Below are positions 9,082 through 18,169 of a stretch of 64,000 nucleotides of DNA, one piece after another (position 1 is the first letter of the stretch; each line of letters opens with the position of its first letter). Below the pieces are notes generated by a model. It worked only from the letters and a program-made list of their open reading frames with translations, was not told the origin of the DNA and made no database searches. Position numbers and translations under genes: made by a program. Source of the stretch: Marilutibacter spongiae (GTDB taxonomy: Bacteria; Pseudomonadota; Gammaproteobacteria; Xanthomonadales; Xanthomonadaceae); the NCBI RefSeq assembly GCF_014145325.1, contig NZ_JACHTF010000018.1:1-64000 (forward strand). Direction: 5' to 3'.

Positions 9082-9096
9082 GCATCGTGGTGGTGC
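9082..9096. promoter_or_regulatory. Candidate NtrC enhancer site (upstream)
   Basis: GCATC-GTGGT-GGTGC matches the GCACC-N5-GGTGC NtrC box with one mismatch. Its centre is 31 bp from the perfect box at 9113-9127, about three helical turns, like the paired sites of the enterobacterial glnA enhancer. Confidence 0.5.
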
Positions 9097-9112
9097 GGCC
9101 GCCGTCCCGTGC

Positions 9113-9127
9113 GCACCAAAACGGTGC
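9113..9127. promoter_or_regulatory. NtrC enhancer site upstream of glnA
   Basis: GCACC-AAAAC-GGTGC is a perfect 5-bp inverted repeat with the spacing and sequence of NtrC binding sites. It lies about 96 bp before the predicted transcription start of glnA, and ntrB and ntrC are in the same window at 15598-18059. Confidence 0.7.
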
Positions 9128-9189
9128 GGTCTGTGGTTCCTGGGGAAACTACATCGATGAAAATCAATGATTTGCCGACGTCATCGGCT

Positions 9190-9204
9190 TGGCACGCCCC
9201 TTGC
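9190..9204 (+). promoter_or_regulatory. Sigma54 (-24/-12) promoter of glnA
   Basis: TGGCAC-GCCCC-TTGC is an exact match to the sigma54 consensus TGGCAC-N5-TTGC. Transcription should start near 9216, giving a leader of about 30 nt before the glnA ATG at 9246. With the two upstream NtrC-type sites this forms a complete nitrogen-responsive control region. Confidence 0.85.
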
Positions 9205-9245
9205 GATAGCTTGGGTATCCACCCCAATTGGAAGGCCGTAATCCC

Positions 9246-10655
9246 ATGTCGCTCGAGAATGTCGAAAAGCTTGTCCGTGACCACAAGGTCGAATTCGTCG
9301 ACCTGCGCTTCGCCGACATGCGTGGCGTGCAGCACCATGTCACCTACCCGAAGTCCATCGTCGACGCATCGCTGTTCGAGGACGGCAAGATGTTCGACGG
9401 CTCCTCGATCAGCGGATGGAAGGGCATCAACGAGTCCGACATGGTGCTGCTGCCCGACGCGAGCACGGCCTACCTGGACCCGTTCACCGCCGATCCGACC
9501 CTGGTGTTGACCTGCGACATCCTCGATCCGGCCACCATGCAGTCGTACTCGCGCGATCCGCGCGGCGTCGCCAAGCGCGCCGAGGCCTACCTCAAGGCCA
9601 GCGGCATCGCCGAGCAGGCCTTCTTCGGCCCGGAGCCGGAGTTCTTCATCTTCGACTCGGTGCGCTACGCCAACGAGATGGGCAACACCTTCTTCCACGT
9701 CGATTCCGAGGAAGCGCACTGGAACTCCGCCAAGGAGTACGAAGGCGGCAACAGCGGCTACCGTCCCGGCATCAAGGGCGGTTACTTCCCGGTCGCGCCG
9801 GTCGATTCGCTGCACGACATCCGCGCCGAGATGTGCAAGATCCTCGAGGAAGTCGGCATCGAGGTCGAGGTCCACCACCACGAGGTCGCCAACGCCGGCC
9901 AGTGCGAGATCGGCACCAAGTTCAACTCGCTGGTCAAGAAGGCCGACGAGCTGCTGATGATGAAGTACATCATCAAGAACGTCGCCTTCCGCAACGGCAA
10001 GACCGCGACCTTCATGCCCAAGCCGATCGTCGGCGACAACGGCAGCGGCATGCACGTCCACCAGTCGCTGGCCAAGGGCGGCAACAACCTCTTCAGCGGC
10101 GACGGCTACGGCGGCCTGAGCCAGATGGCGCTGTGGTACATCGGCGGCGTGTTCAAGCACGCGCGCGCGATCAACGCCTTCACCAACGCCACCACCAACA
10201 GCTACAAGCGCCTGGTCCCGGGCTTCGAGGCGCCGGTGATGCTGGCCTACTCGGCCCGCAACCGCTCGGCCAGCTGCCGCATCCCGTACGTGTCCAACCC
10301 GAAGGCGCGCCGCATCGAGTTCCGCTTCCCGGATCCGATGCAGTCGGGCTACCTGACCTTCGCCGCCCTGATGATGGCCGGCCTGGACGGCATCAAGAAC
10401 CAGATCGATCCGGGCGCGCCCAGCGACAAGGATCTCTACGACCTGCCGCCGGAGGAGGAGAAGAACATCCCCACCGTCTGCCACAGCCTCGACCAGGCGC
10501 TGGAGGCGCTGGACAAGGACCGCGAGTTCCTCAAGGCCGGCGGCGTGTTCACCGACGACTTCATCGATGGCTACATCGCGCTGAAGATGCAGGAGGTCAC
10601 GAAGTTCCGCGCCGCGACCCACCCGCTCGAGTACCAGCTCTACTACGCCAACTGA
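9246..10655 (+). CDS. glnA: Type I glutamine synthetase
   Basis: A 469-residue cytoplasmic dodecameric enzyme that makes glutamine from glutamate, ammonia and ATP; the length is exactly that of class I-beta enzymes. The N-terminal beta-grasp domain contains [14 protein letters not shown], the Asp50 loop reads [11 protein letters not shown], and the metal/ATP region contains [10 protein letters not shown] and [11 protein letters not shown]. Tyr398 in [10 protein letters not shown] is the expected adenylylation site. ATG 9246 starts MSLENVEKL like its relatives; the frame extends 6 codons upstream without support. Transcription is very probably from the sigma54/NtrC control region directly upstream, and a 13-bp hairpin follows the gene. 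Confidence 0.98.
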   Translation: MSLENVEKLVRDHKVEFVDLRFADMRGVQHHVTYPKSIVDASLFEDGKMFDGSSISGWKGINESDMVLLPDASTAYLDPFTADPTLVLTCDILDPATMQSYSRDPRGVAKRAEAYLKASGIAEQAFFGPEPEFFIFDSVRYANEMGNTFFHVDSEEAHWNSAKEYEGGNSGYRPGIKGGYFPVAPVDSLHDIRAEMCKILEEVGIEVEVHHHEVANAGQCEIGTKFNSLVKKADELLMMKYIIKNVAFRNGKTATFMPKPIVGDNGSGMHVHQSLAKGGNNLFSGDGYGGLSQMALWYIGGVFKHARAINAFTNATTNSYKRLVPGFEAPVMLAYSARNRSASCRIPYVSNPKARRIEFRFPDPMQSGYLTFAALMMAGLDGIKNQIDPGAPSDKDLYDLPPEEEKNIPTVCHSLDQALEALDKDREFLKAGGVFTDDFIDGYIALKMQEVTKFRAATHPLEYQLYYAN

Positions 10656-10664
10656 TCGAACCCC

Positions 10665-10694
10665 GCACGGCCGCATCGAAAGATGCGGCCGTGC
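10665..10694. terminator. Hairpin terminator after glnA
   Basis: GCACGGCCGCATC-GAAA-GATGCGGCCGTGC is a perfect 13-bp stem with a GAAA tetraloop, 9 bp after the glnA stop. It is followed by TGCTTC rather than a T-run, so termination may be partial and allow some readthrough into the porin-glnK-amtB genes. Confidence 0.65.
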
Positions 10695-10912
10695 TGCTTC
10701 AAGGGGCGCCACGGACCGGGCGACGATCCGGCCGCGGCGCCCGTTCCGGCGGGACGACCGCCCTGCAACGACAGGAGGACTTCGAACGACGGGCCCTGCC
10801 CGCCGCGGGCCACTGCGGCCCGGAAAAAGCGCACGGCGCGAAGATCGCCGGCGCCGCCAGAGCACGAACCAATGACACCGGGAGGGGCCACCGCTTATGA
10901 GGAGCCTGCGTC

Positions 10913-11653
10913 ATGTCGTCTCACACCAAGAGCGTTGCAAGCAAGTTCGCGACCAGGGGAATGCCATCGGTCCTGCTGATGGCGATGTTCGCCGCCATGG
11001 GGATGGCGCGCGCGGAGGCCGGGGAGGTCTCCGGGTCGATCACGCTGACCAGTGACTACCTGTTCCGCGGCATCACCCAGACCAACGAAGAACCGGCCCT
11101 GCAGGGCGGCATCGAATACGCCGCCGACAGCGGCTTCTACGCCGGCGCATGGGGCAGCAGCATCAGCTGGCTGTCGGATTCCGATCCCGACATCTCCAGC
11201 CAGGTCGAGCTCGACGGCTACCTCGGCTACCGGGGCGACTTCGGCGACAGCGGCGTCGGCTACGACGTCGGCGCGATCTACTACTGGTACCCCGGCGACT
11301 ATCCGTCCGGCTTCAACAGCGCCGACACCACCGAGGTCTACTTCGGCGTGGGCTGGTCGTTCCTGTCCGCGAAGTACTCCTATGCGGTCACCGACCTGTT
11401 CGGCATCCCCGACTCCGACGGCAGCAGCGCGTTCGACCTGGGCGCGAGCTGGCAAGTCGCGCCCGGCTGGTCGCTCGACGCCGCCGTGGGCAAGCAGTGG
11501 GTGGAGAACGTCGATGGCGGCGACTACGCCTACTGGAAGGTCGGCGCGGGCAAGAGCTTCGACAACGGCTTCGACATCGCCGTCGCCTACAACGACAACG
11601 ACCTGATCGGCCCGGACGAAACCTGGACCTTCGCCGTCACCAAGTCGTTCTGA
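10913..11653 (+). CDS. TorF-family putative outer-membrane porin
   Basis: A 246-residue exported beta-barrel protein. Its N-terminal signal (hydrophobic VLLMAMFAAMGMARAEA) is followed by GSITLTSDYLFRGITQTNEEPALQGG, the hallmark of this conserved family (TIGR02001 type), and it ends in the outer-membrane C-terminal Phe (AVTKSF). Alternating polar and hydrophobic strands with many Tyr, Trp and Gly residues fill the rest. Members of the family commonly sit between glnA and glnK-amtB, which suggests a role in passage of a small nitrogen compound through the outer membrane; that function is inferred. An AGGAG-like site is 9 bases before ATG 10913. The glnK start follows 42 bp after its stop. No sigma54 site was found in the 218 bp upstream. 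Confidence 0.85.
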   Translation: MSSHTKSVASKFATRGMPSVLLMAMFAAMGMARAEAGEVSGSITLTSDYLFRGITQTNEEPALQGGIEYAADSGFYAGAWGSSISWLSDSDPDISSQVELDGYLGYRGDFGDSGVGYDVGAIYYWYPGDYPSGFNSADTTEVYFGVGWSFLSAKYSYAVTDLFGIPDSDGSSAFDLGASWQVAPGWSLDAAVGKQWVENVDGGDYAYWKVGAGKSFDNGFDIAVAYNDNDLIGPDETWTFAVTKSF

Positions 11654-12034
<381 letters not shown>

Positions 12035-12056
12035 CACCGACACCACGAGGTCCGAG

Positions 12057-13472
12057 ATGAACGCCCTGAACCCGCTGCCGCGTCGGGGGACGCCGGCACC
12101 CCCGGTCCGACCGTGGACCCGCGTGGCCGCGGCCACGCTCCCGCTTGCCCTGCTCGCCCTGGCCGGCGGCGCGCATGCCCAGGAGGTCGACCTGGCCCAG
12201 GCCGCCGACGTCGCGGGTGCGACGGCCGAGGCGGTCGCGCCGATCGTCGACAAGGGCGACGTGGCCTGGCTGATGACCTCCACCCTGCTGGTGCTGCTGA
12301 TGACCGTGCCCGGCCTGGCCCTGTTCTACGGTGGCCTGGTGCGCGCCAAGAACGTGTTGTCGGTGCTGATGCAGGTGCTGGCGGTGTTCTCGGTGATCGT
12401 GCTGCTGTGGGCGATCTACGGCTACTCGCTTGCGTTCGGCGGTGAAGGCACCTTCATCGCCGGCTTCGACAAGCTGTTCCTGGCCGGGGTCACGCCGGAC
12501 TCGCTCGCCGACACCTTCACCGACAACGTGAAGCTGCCCGAGTACGCCTTCATCGCCTTCCAGGCGACGTTCGCGGGCATCACCGCGGCGCTGATCGTCG
12601 GTGCCTTCGCCGAACGCATCCTGTTCCGCGCCGTGCTGGTGTTCTCAGTGCTGTGGTTCACCTTCGCCTACCTGCCGATCGCGCACATGGTCTGGGGCGC
12701 AGGCGGCTACCTGCTCGACAAGGGCGCACTGGACTTCGCCGGCGGTACCGTCGTGCACATCAACGCCGGCGTCGCCGGCCTGGTGGGTGCCTGGCTGGTC
12801 GGCAAGCGCACCGGCTACGGGCGCGAGGCGATCAAGCCGCACAGCCTGACCTTCTGCATGGTCGGTGCCTCGCTGCTGTGGGTGGGCTGGTTCGGCTTCA
12901 ACGCCGGCTCCAACCTCGAGGCGACCTCGGGCGCGACGCTGGCCTTCCTCAACACCCTGCTGGCCCCGGCCGCGGCGGCCCTGGCCTGGAGTGGCGTGGA
13001 GGCGGTCCTGAAGGGCAAGCCGTCCGTGCTCGGCGCTGCGTCGGGCGTGGTGGCCGGGCTGGTCGCGATCACCCCGGCCTGTGGCTCGGTCGGCCCGATG
13101 GGCGCGATCGTCATCGGCCTGCTCGCCGGTTCGATCTGCGTGTGGGGCGTGACCGGCCTCAAGCGGCTGCTCAATGCCGACGACTCCCTGGACGTCTTCG
13201 GCGTCCACGGTCTGGGCGGCATCATCGGCGCGATCCTCACCGGCGTGTTCACCGCGCCTTCGTTGGGCGGCACCGGCGGCGATGACTTCTCGATCGGGTC
13301 GCAAGTGGGCGTGCAGGCGCTCAGCGTCGTCATCACCATCGTCTGGTCGGCGCTGGTCTCGGTGGTCGCCTTCATGCTGGTCAAGGTCACGATCGGCCTG
13401 CGCGTGCCGGAGGAGGCCGAGCGCGAGGGCCTGGACATCACCTCGCACGGCGAGTCGGCCTACGAGGGCTGA
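12057..13472 (+). CDS. amtB: Ammonium transporter
   Basis: A 471-residue inner-membrane channel with a cleavable N-terminal signal (LPLALLALAGGAHAQ) and 11 membrane helices, conducting ammonia/ammonium. Diagnostic segments include PGLALFYGGLVRAKNVLS, AERILFRAVL, DFAGGTVVHINAGVAGL (pore His168 equivalent) and DDSLDVFGVHGLGG (pore His318 equivalent). Two starts are possible: ATG 12021 overlaps glnK by 14 bp, whereas ATG 12057 has GAGG 6-7 bases upstream and begins right before the signal peptide, and is preferred. Its position behind glnK indicates joint expression and control of the channel by GlnK. Confidence 0.95.
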   Translation: MNALNPLPRRGTPAPPVRPWTRVAAATLPLALLALAGGAHAQEVDLAQAADVAGATAEAVAPIVDKGDVAWLMTSTLLVLLMTVPGLALFYGGLVRAKNVLSVLMQVLAVFSVIVLLWAIYGYSLAFGGEGTFIAGFDKLFLAGVTPDSLADTFTDNVKLPEYAFIAFQATFAGITAALIVGAFAERILFRAVLVFSVLWFTFAYLPIAHMVWGAGGYLLDKGALDFAGGTVVHINAGVAGLVGAWLVGKRTGYGREAIKPHSLTFCMVGASLLWVGWFGFNAGSNLEATSGATLAFLNTLLAPAAAALAWSGVEAVLKGKPSVLGAASGVVAGLVAITPACGSVGPMGAIVIGLLAGSICVWGVTGLKRLLNADDSLDVFGVHGLGGIIGAILTGVFTAPSLGGTGGDDFSIGSQVGVQALSVVITIVWSALVSVVAFMLVKVTIGLRVPEEAEREGLDITSHGESAYEG

Positions 13473-13510
13473 TACAGGGGACGGGCCGGGGATATTGTCC
13501 GGCCCGAGGG

Positions 13511-13543
13511 CGATCCGGGCGGCGCGAGTCGCCGCCCGGATCG
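13511..13543. terminator. Strong hairpin after amtB
   Basis: A perfect 14-bp stem, CGATCCGGGCGGCG pairing with CGCCGCCCGGATCG around a 5-nt loop (CGAGT), lies 38 bp after the amtB stop. There is no T-run. A second, smaller inverted repeat GGGCCGG/CCGGCCC lies just upstream near 13485-13506. Confidence 0.6.
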
Positions 13544-13615
13544 GTCCCGGCCGCGGCGGCCATCACGTGCCGATGATCCGTTGCGTGCGATAAGCACGCC
13601 AGAGGACCGAACGCC

Positions 13616-13768
13616 ATGCACATGCCCCTGCCAGACGCGCGACAACACGAGGCCGGGATCGGACGCCGACGCTCCATGCATCGGCGCCAGATGTGGCAGC
13701 GGATGCGCTGGTTGCTCTCTTGGCTGGCCTTCGCGACCTATGCCGCCCTGGCCGGGGCCCTGCAGTAG
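13616..13768 (+). CDS. Possible 50-residue membrane peptide
   Basis: A short frame encoding MHMPLPDARQHEAGIG, a basic stretch, and then one hydrophobic segment (WLLSWLAFATYAALAGAL) near the C-terminus. An AGAGGA ribosome site (13601-13606) lies 9 bases before the ATG. It sits between the amtB terminator and a convergent gene, and an inverted repeat GCGTGC-N5-GCACGC (13583-13599) precedes it. No family is recognised. The ribosome site and the clean one-helix layout support it; its size and lack of known relatives argue for caution. Confidence 0.4.
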   Translation: MHMPLPDARQHEAGIGRRRSMHRRQMWQRMRWLLSWLAFATYAALAGALQ

Positions 13769-13795
13769 TCCCGCTGCGCCGCGCCGCGCGGCCGA

Positions 13796-15556
13796 CTAGG
13801 CGCCCACGGCGTCTTCGAGCAGGCGGGCGAAACGATCGGCGAACCGGCCCGCGTCGCAGCTGCCCGCGTCGCGCAGGCGGTCCCGCAGGCCCCGACGCCA
13901 TGCGATGCGTGCTTGCCCGTCGTCGGCGAGGTGGCACGCGCGATTCACGAAGTCGTCCTCGGTTTCCGCCACCCAGTCCGACAGCCCTGCCGCGGCGAGG
14001 ATCGACAGCCCGCTGCGCGCGGCCATGCGCTGGCCCGGCAGCGTCAGCACCGGGACACCCTGCCACAGCGCCTGGAGGGTGGTCGTCCCACCGTTGAACG
14101 GAAGCGGGTCGAGGGCGATGTCCACGTCCGCGTACTGCGCCAGGAACGCCGGCAGGCTCGAGGTCACCGGCGGTCGGAGTTCGAGCCTGCCCCCCGGCAG
14201 GCCGGCTTCGGCGAAGCGTGCCTGGATCCGTTCGCGCGTCGCCGGGTCGGCCAGGCCAAGCGCGCACAGCACCAGGCGCGCGCCCGGAACGGCCAGGACC
14301 GTGCGGGTCCACAGGGCGATGGTACGGGTCGAGAGCTTGGCGAGGTGGTTGAAGCTGCCGAAGACCCGCTCGCCACGTGCTGCGCGCGCGGCCACCGCCG
14401 GCGCGTCCGCCGAAGGCGAGTAGCACAGGAAGCTGCCCGGCAGGCGCAGCGGACGGCGCGCCGAGCGGGTGGCGGGCGGCAGGTTGAAGGCATCGCCGAT
14501 GATCCCGTCGCAGGTCTCGAAACCGGTGTCGAAGAGGTAGCCCAGGTAGCCGAACTGCCGGGGCACGCAGCGCGATGCCAGCACCTGCGGACGGCTGCCA
14601 TGCGTGTGCCCGGCCAGGTCGACCAGCACGTCGATGCGATCCTCGCGCAGGCGCTGGATGACTCGCATGTCGTGTTCGCCGCGGATGTCGCGCCAATCGT
14701 TGCAGCGCGCCCGCAGTCGCGCGCTCGCGGCGTCGGGCACGCCGTCGCTGTAGCAGAACGGGCGGATGCGTTCCCGGTCCCAGGCGGCCAGCAGGGGTTC
14801 GACGAACTGCCCGACGGGGTGGCGCCGCAGGTCGGGCGACAGCAGTGCCACCCTCAGCGGGCGGGTGCCGGGTGCGTCGCCGCCCCGGGGTGGGGGCGGG
14901 AGCCGCAGTGGCGGTATCGCAGCCGCCAGTTCGCGATGTCGAGCAAGCACGGTCGCAGCATCGGGCCGGGCAGCCCCTGCGGGAGTGTCCGGCGCGGGCT
15001 CATCGAGGTAAAGCAAGGTCGAGCAGGCCATCTGCACGGCCTGCAACGAACCGCCGGTGCCTGCGGCGTGGCGCGCATCGCGTTCGGCGGCCTCCGCCTC
15101 GCCGGCGAACTGCAGCGCGTCGGCGCGGGCCAGCCGGGTGCCCCAGTCGTCGGGACGCCGGGCCAGGCAGGCACTGGCCACTTCGATGGCTTCCCCGACC
15201 TGCAGCCGCTCGCGCAGGGCCTCGGTCAGCAGGGCGGTGGCCAGCGGCTCCCCGGGGTCGAGCGCGACCGCGCGGCGCGCGGCGCCCTCGAGTGCATCGG
15301 GGTCGCCGGCGATCTTGGCTGCCGCCGCGCGCAGCGCATGCAGCTCCGCATCATCGGGCGATGCGGCCAAGGCGGCCTGCAGCGTGCGCGAGGCGAGGGC
15401 GGTGTCCTGCTGGTGCAGGGCCAGTCGCGCCAACAGGCGAAGCGATTGCGGTCGCGATGCCGATGCGTCCAGCGCGGGCACGAGATGGCGGATGGCGGCC
15501 CCCACGTCGCCGCGGCGGAGCAGGTGGTGGGCCTGGGCGACGGCGTCATGGTCCAT
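13796..15556 (-). CDS. TPR / O-GlcNAc-transferase-like (GT41, SPINDLY-type) protein
   Basis: A 586-residue protein. Residues about 1-200 are helical TPR-like repeats (for example AIRHLVPALDASASRPQSLR and LQAALAASPDDAELHALRAA), and residues about 230-580 form a GT41-like two-lobed glycosyltransferase region. Typical segments are LRVALLSPDLRRHPVGQF, DVLVDLAGHTHGSRP, FGSFNHLAKLSTRTIALW and LDPLPFNGGTTTLQALWQGV. Bacterial relatives are poorly characterised; some act on flagellar, fimbrial or other protein targets. No signal peptide, so it is cytoplasmic. The start ATG 15556 is 41 bp from the divergent ntrB start, and an NtrC-type box lies in that gap, so nitrogen control is possible. The acceptor is unknown. 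Confidence 0.85.
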   Translation of the reverse strand: MDHDAVAQAHHLLRRGDVGAAIRHLVPALDASASRPQSLRLLARLALHQQDTALASRTLQAALAASPDDAELHALRAAAAKIAGDPDALEGAARRAVALDPGEPLATALLTEALRERLQVGEAIEVASACLARRPDDWGTRLARADALQFAGEAEAAERDARHAAGTGGSLQAVQMACSTLLYLDEPAPDTPAGAARPDAATVLARHRELAAAIPPLRLPPPPRGGDAPGTRPLRVALLSPDLRRHPVGQFVEPLLAAWDRERIRPFCYSDGVPDAASARLRARCNDWRDIRGEHDMRVIQRLREDRIDVLVDLAGHTHGSRPQVLASRCVPRQFGYLGYLFDTGFETCDGIIGDAFNLPPATRSARRPLRLPGSFLCYSPSADAPAVAARAARGERVFGSFNHLAKLSTRTIALWTRTVLAVPGARLVLCALGLADPATRERIQARFAEAGLPGGRLELRPPVTSSLPAFLAQYADVDIALDPLPFNGGTTTLQALWQGVPVLTLPGQRMAARSGLSILAAAGLSDWVAETEDDFVNRACHLADDGQARIAWRRGLRDRLRDAGSCDAGRFADRFARLLEDAVGA

Positions 15557-15580
15557 GGGGAGAGTCTATCGTCCCGGCCG

Positions 15581-15596
15581 TGCACTAAGATGGTGC
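15581..15596. promoter_or_regulatory. NtrC-type operator directly before ntrB
   Basis: TGCAC-TAAGA-TGGTGC contains GCACT-N5-GGTGC, a close match to the NtrC box, ending 1 base before the ntrB ATG at 15598. Enteric ntrB (glnL) promoters are repressed by NtrC bound over the start region, so autorepression is the likely role. It could also affect the divergent GT41-like gene. Confidence 0.6.
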
Positions 15597-15597
15597 G

Positions 15598-16644
15598 ATG
15601 GCCCCGACCCTCCCGCCCGAAGCCCCGTTCGACAGCCTGACGACGCCCATGGCCTGGAGCGATGGCGAAGGCCGGATCGTCGGCTCGAATGCGGCGATGT
15701 CGCGCTGGCTCGGGGTCGGCGCGCGGCGGTTGAAGGACTGGCCGATGGCCGCGCTCGATGCCGGCGACGGTCGCCTCGCCGAAGCCCTGTCGCGGCCGGT
15801 CGAGGTCGACGCCCCCCTGCGCGTGCGCCGCGCGCGCCTGCGCTTCACCGACCATGAAGAATGCTTCGCCGATGTCTGGCTGACCCGCGTCGTCGAGGGC
15901 GGCTGGCGGATGGAAGTCCACCCGGTCGACGAATTCCCGGGCGACGACCCCGCGCTGCTGCTGCCTTCGGCGCTGTCGGCCTCGCTCAAGGGCCTGGCCC
16001 ACGAGTTGCGCAATCCCCTGGCCGGGCTCAAGGGCGCCGCGCAGTTGCTGGCGCGTCGCGTCGACGATGGCGAGTCGCGCGAGCTGGTCGGCCTGATCGA
16101 GGATGAAGTCGCGCGCCTGACCGGCCTGCTCGACCAGCTGTTGAGCCCGGCGCCCTCGCGCCCGCATGGCCCGATCAACATCCATGCCGTGCTCGAGCGC
16201 GTCCTGCGCCTGGCCGAGAGCGACGCCGGCTGGGCCGTGCGCCTGCTGCGCGACTACGATCCCAGCCTGCCCGATGTCATGGGCGACGCCGACCGCCTCG
16301 TGCAGGCGGTCTGGAACCTCGCCCGCAATGCGATCGAGGCCGGCGCCACCCACGTCAGCCTGCGCACCCGCGCCGAGCATGGCGTGCGCATCGGCGAGGA
16401 CGTGCATCCGATGGCGCTGCGGCTGGAGATCATCGACGACGGCCGCGGCATTCCCGACGAACTGGCCGAACGCCTGTTCCTGCCGCTGGTGTCCGGGCGC
16501 GCGGAAGGCAGCGGCCTGGGCTTGGCGCTCGCGCAGCAGGTGGCCCGCGAGCACCGCGGTTCGCTGGCCTATCGCTCGCGGCCCGGCCACACCGTTTTCA
16601 CCCTGCTGCTGCCGATGCCGGCGGCGACGGAGGCCGCGGCATGA
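15598..16644 (+). CDS. glnL: Nitrogen regulation sensor histidine kinase NtrB (GlnL)
   Basis: A 348-residue soluble kinase/phosphatase that, under P-II control, phosphorylates NtrC. It has an N-terminal PAS-like domain (about 10-115), the phosphoacceptor His135 in GLAHELRNPLAGLKG, the N-box NLARNAIEAG, the G1 box DDGRGIP and the G2 box GSGLGLAL. ATG 15598 has no ribosome site and abuts an NtrC-type operator; translation may be leaderless, or may begin at Met18, but residues 1-17 fit the family length. The gene overlaps ntrC by 4 bp (ATGA), giving coupled translation. In this window it supplies the regulator for the sigma54-dependent glnA promoter. Confidence 0.95.
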   Translation: MAPTLPPEAPFDSLTTPMAWSDGEGRIVGSNAAMSRWLGVGARRLKDWPMAALDAGDGRLAEALSRPVEVDAPLRVRRARLRFTDHEECFADVWLTRVVEGGWRMEVHPVDEFPGDDPALLLPSALSASLKGLAHELRNPLAGLKGAAQLLARRVDDGESRELVGLIEDEVARLTGLLDQLLSPAPSRPHGPINIHAVLERVLRLAESDAGWAVRLLRDYDPSLPDVMGDADRLVQAVWNLARNAIEAGATHVSLRTRAEHGVRIGEDVHPMALRLEIIDDGRGIPDELAERLFLPLVSGRAEGSGLGLALAQQVAREHRGSLAYRSRPGHTVFTLLLPMPAATEAAA

Positions 16645-18059
16645 GCCATCGCATCTGGGTCGTCGACGACGATCGCAGCGTCCGTTTCGTGCTGGCCTCG
16701 GCGTTGCGCCAGGCGGGGCATGCGACCGAGGATTTCGCCAGTGCCGCCGAAGCCCTCGCGGCGCTGGACACGCGCCAGGCGCCCGAGCTGCTGTTCACCG
16801 ACGTGCGCATGCCCGGCGACGACGGACTGGTGCTGCTCGACAAGCTCAAGCAGCTGCTGCCCGGGCTGCCGGTCATCGTGATGAGCGCTTACACCGACGT
16901 GGCCAGCACCGCCGGGGCGTTCCGCGGCGGCGCCCACGAATTCCTGTCCAAGCCCTTCGACCTGGACGAGGCGGTGGCCTTGGCCGAGCGGGCACTGGGC
17001 GTCGACGATGCCGGCGAGGACGCGAACGCGGACGCGGGCGGGACGATGGCGCACGACGGCACGCACGATGCGCTGATCGGCGACACACCGGCGATGCGGA
17101 CGCTGTTCCGCGCGATCGGCCGGCTGGCGCAGGCGCCCCTGTCCGTGCTGGTCACCGGCGAGACCGGCACCGGCAAGGAACTGGTCGCGCGCGCGCTGCA
17201 CCGCGAGTCGCCACGGGCCGGCCGCCCCTTCGTCGCCCTCAACACCGCCGCGATCCCGGCCGAGCTGCTGGAGAGCGAACTCTTCGGCCATGAAGCCGGC
17301 GCGTTCACCGGCGCGCAACGCCGCCACATCGGGCGTTTCGAGCAGGCCGATGGCGGCAGCCTGTTCCTCGACGAGATCGGCGACATGCCCCTGCCGCTGC
17401 AGACGCGCCTGTTGCGCGTGCTCGCCGAGGGCGAGTTCTTCCGGGTCGGCGGGCGCGAGCTGATCCGCGTGGACGTGCGCGTCATCGCCGCGACCCACCA
17501 GGCCCTGGACGCGCTGGTCGAGCAGGGGCGCTTCCGCGCCGACCTGTTGCACCGCCTCGATGTCGTGCGCCTGCACCTGCCGTCGCTGCGCGATCGGCGC
17601 GGCGACGTCGCCCGCATCGCCGAGCGCTTCCTGCAGTCCGCCGCCCAGCGCTTCAACGCCGCGCCCAAGCGCCTGTCGCGCGCCGCCCTGCAGCGCCTGG
17701 AGGCGCACGACTGGCCCGGTAACGTGCGCGAACTGGAGAACCTGTGCTGGCGGCTGGCCGCGCTGGCGCCCACCGACAGCATCGGCGTGGCCGACGTGGA
17801 AGCCGCCCTGGGCGCCGGCGAACGCCTGGCCGGTGGCGAGGCCGATCCCTGGGACGCGCGCCTGGCGGACTGGGCGCGCTCCGAACTCGAGGCGGGGCGC
17901 GACGACATCCATGCGCGCGCGCTGGCGCGGATGGAGGCCTGCCTGTTCGACGCCGCGCTCGCGCATACCGGTGGCCGGCGCGCCGAAGCGGCCCAGCGCC
18001 TGGGCCTGGGCCGCAACACACTGACGCGAAAGCTCGGTGGCCGGCCCCGCCGGACATGA
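16641..18059 (+). CDS. glnG: Nitrogen regulation response regulator NtrC (GlnG)
   Basis: A 472-residue sigma54 activator. The receiver domain (1-120) carries Asp54 in LLFTDVRMPGDDG. The central AAA domain has Walker A (TGETGTGKE), the sigma54-contacting GAFTGA loop (HEAGAFTGAQ) and Walker B (GSLFLDEIGDM). The C-terminal Fis-type helix-turn-helix ends GRRAEAAQRLGLGRNTLTRK. All features needed for phosphorylation-dependent enhancer action are present. Its predicted sites here are those before glnA (9082-9127) and before ntrB (15581-15596). It is translationally coupled to ntrB. Confidence 0.97.
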   Translation: MSHRIWVVDDDRSVRFVLASALRQAGHATEDFASAAEALAALDTRQAPELLFTDVRMPGDDGLVLLDKLKQLLPGLPVIVMSAYTDVASTAGAFRGGAHEFLSKPFDLDEAVALAERALGVDDAGEDANADAGGTMAHDGTHDALIGDTPAMRTLFRAIGRLAQAPLSVLVTGETGTGKELVARALHRESPRAGRPFVALNTAAIPAELLESELFGHEAGAFTGAQRRHIGRFEQADGGSLFLDEIGDMPLPLQTRLLRVLAEGEFFRVGGRELIRVDVRVIAATHQALDALVEQGRFRADLLHRLDVVRLHLPSLRDRRGDVARIAERFLQSAAQRFNAAPKRLSRAALQRLEAHDWPGNVRELENLCWRLAALAPTDSIGVADVEAALGAGERLAGGEADPWDARLADWARSELEAGRDDIHARALARMEACLFDAALAHTGGRRAEAAQRLGLGRNTLTRKLGGRPRRT

Positions 18060-18169
18060 GGCGCGGCGTCGCCTGCTCCGGTTCACCTGCATTGAACCCG
18101 CCCCTGCGTAACGTGGGGCGCACGGGCGTCCACGCCCCGAGATTCCGATCGAACCGCAAGGAGGTTCCA

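Noticed and set aside
10695..10912. A possible sigma54 promoter for the porin-glnK-amtB genes
   Set aside because: No GG-N10-GC element with adequate flanks and no GCAC-N7-GTGC box was found; expression may come from readthrough after glnA or from an unrecognised promoter.
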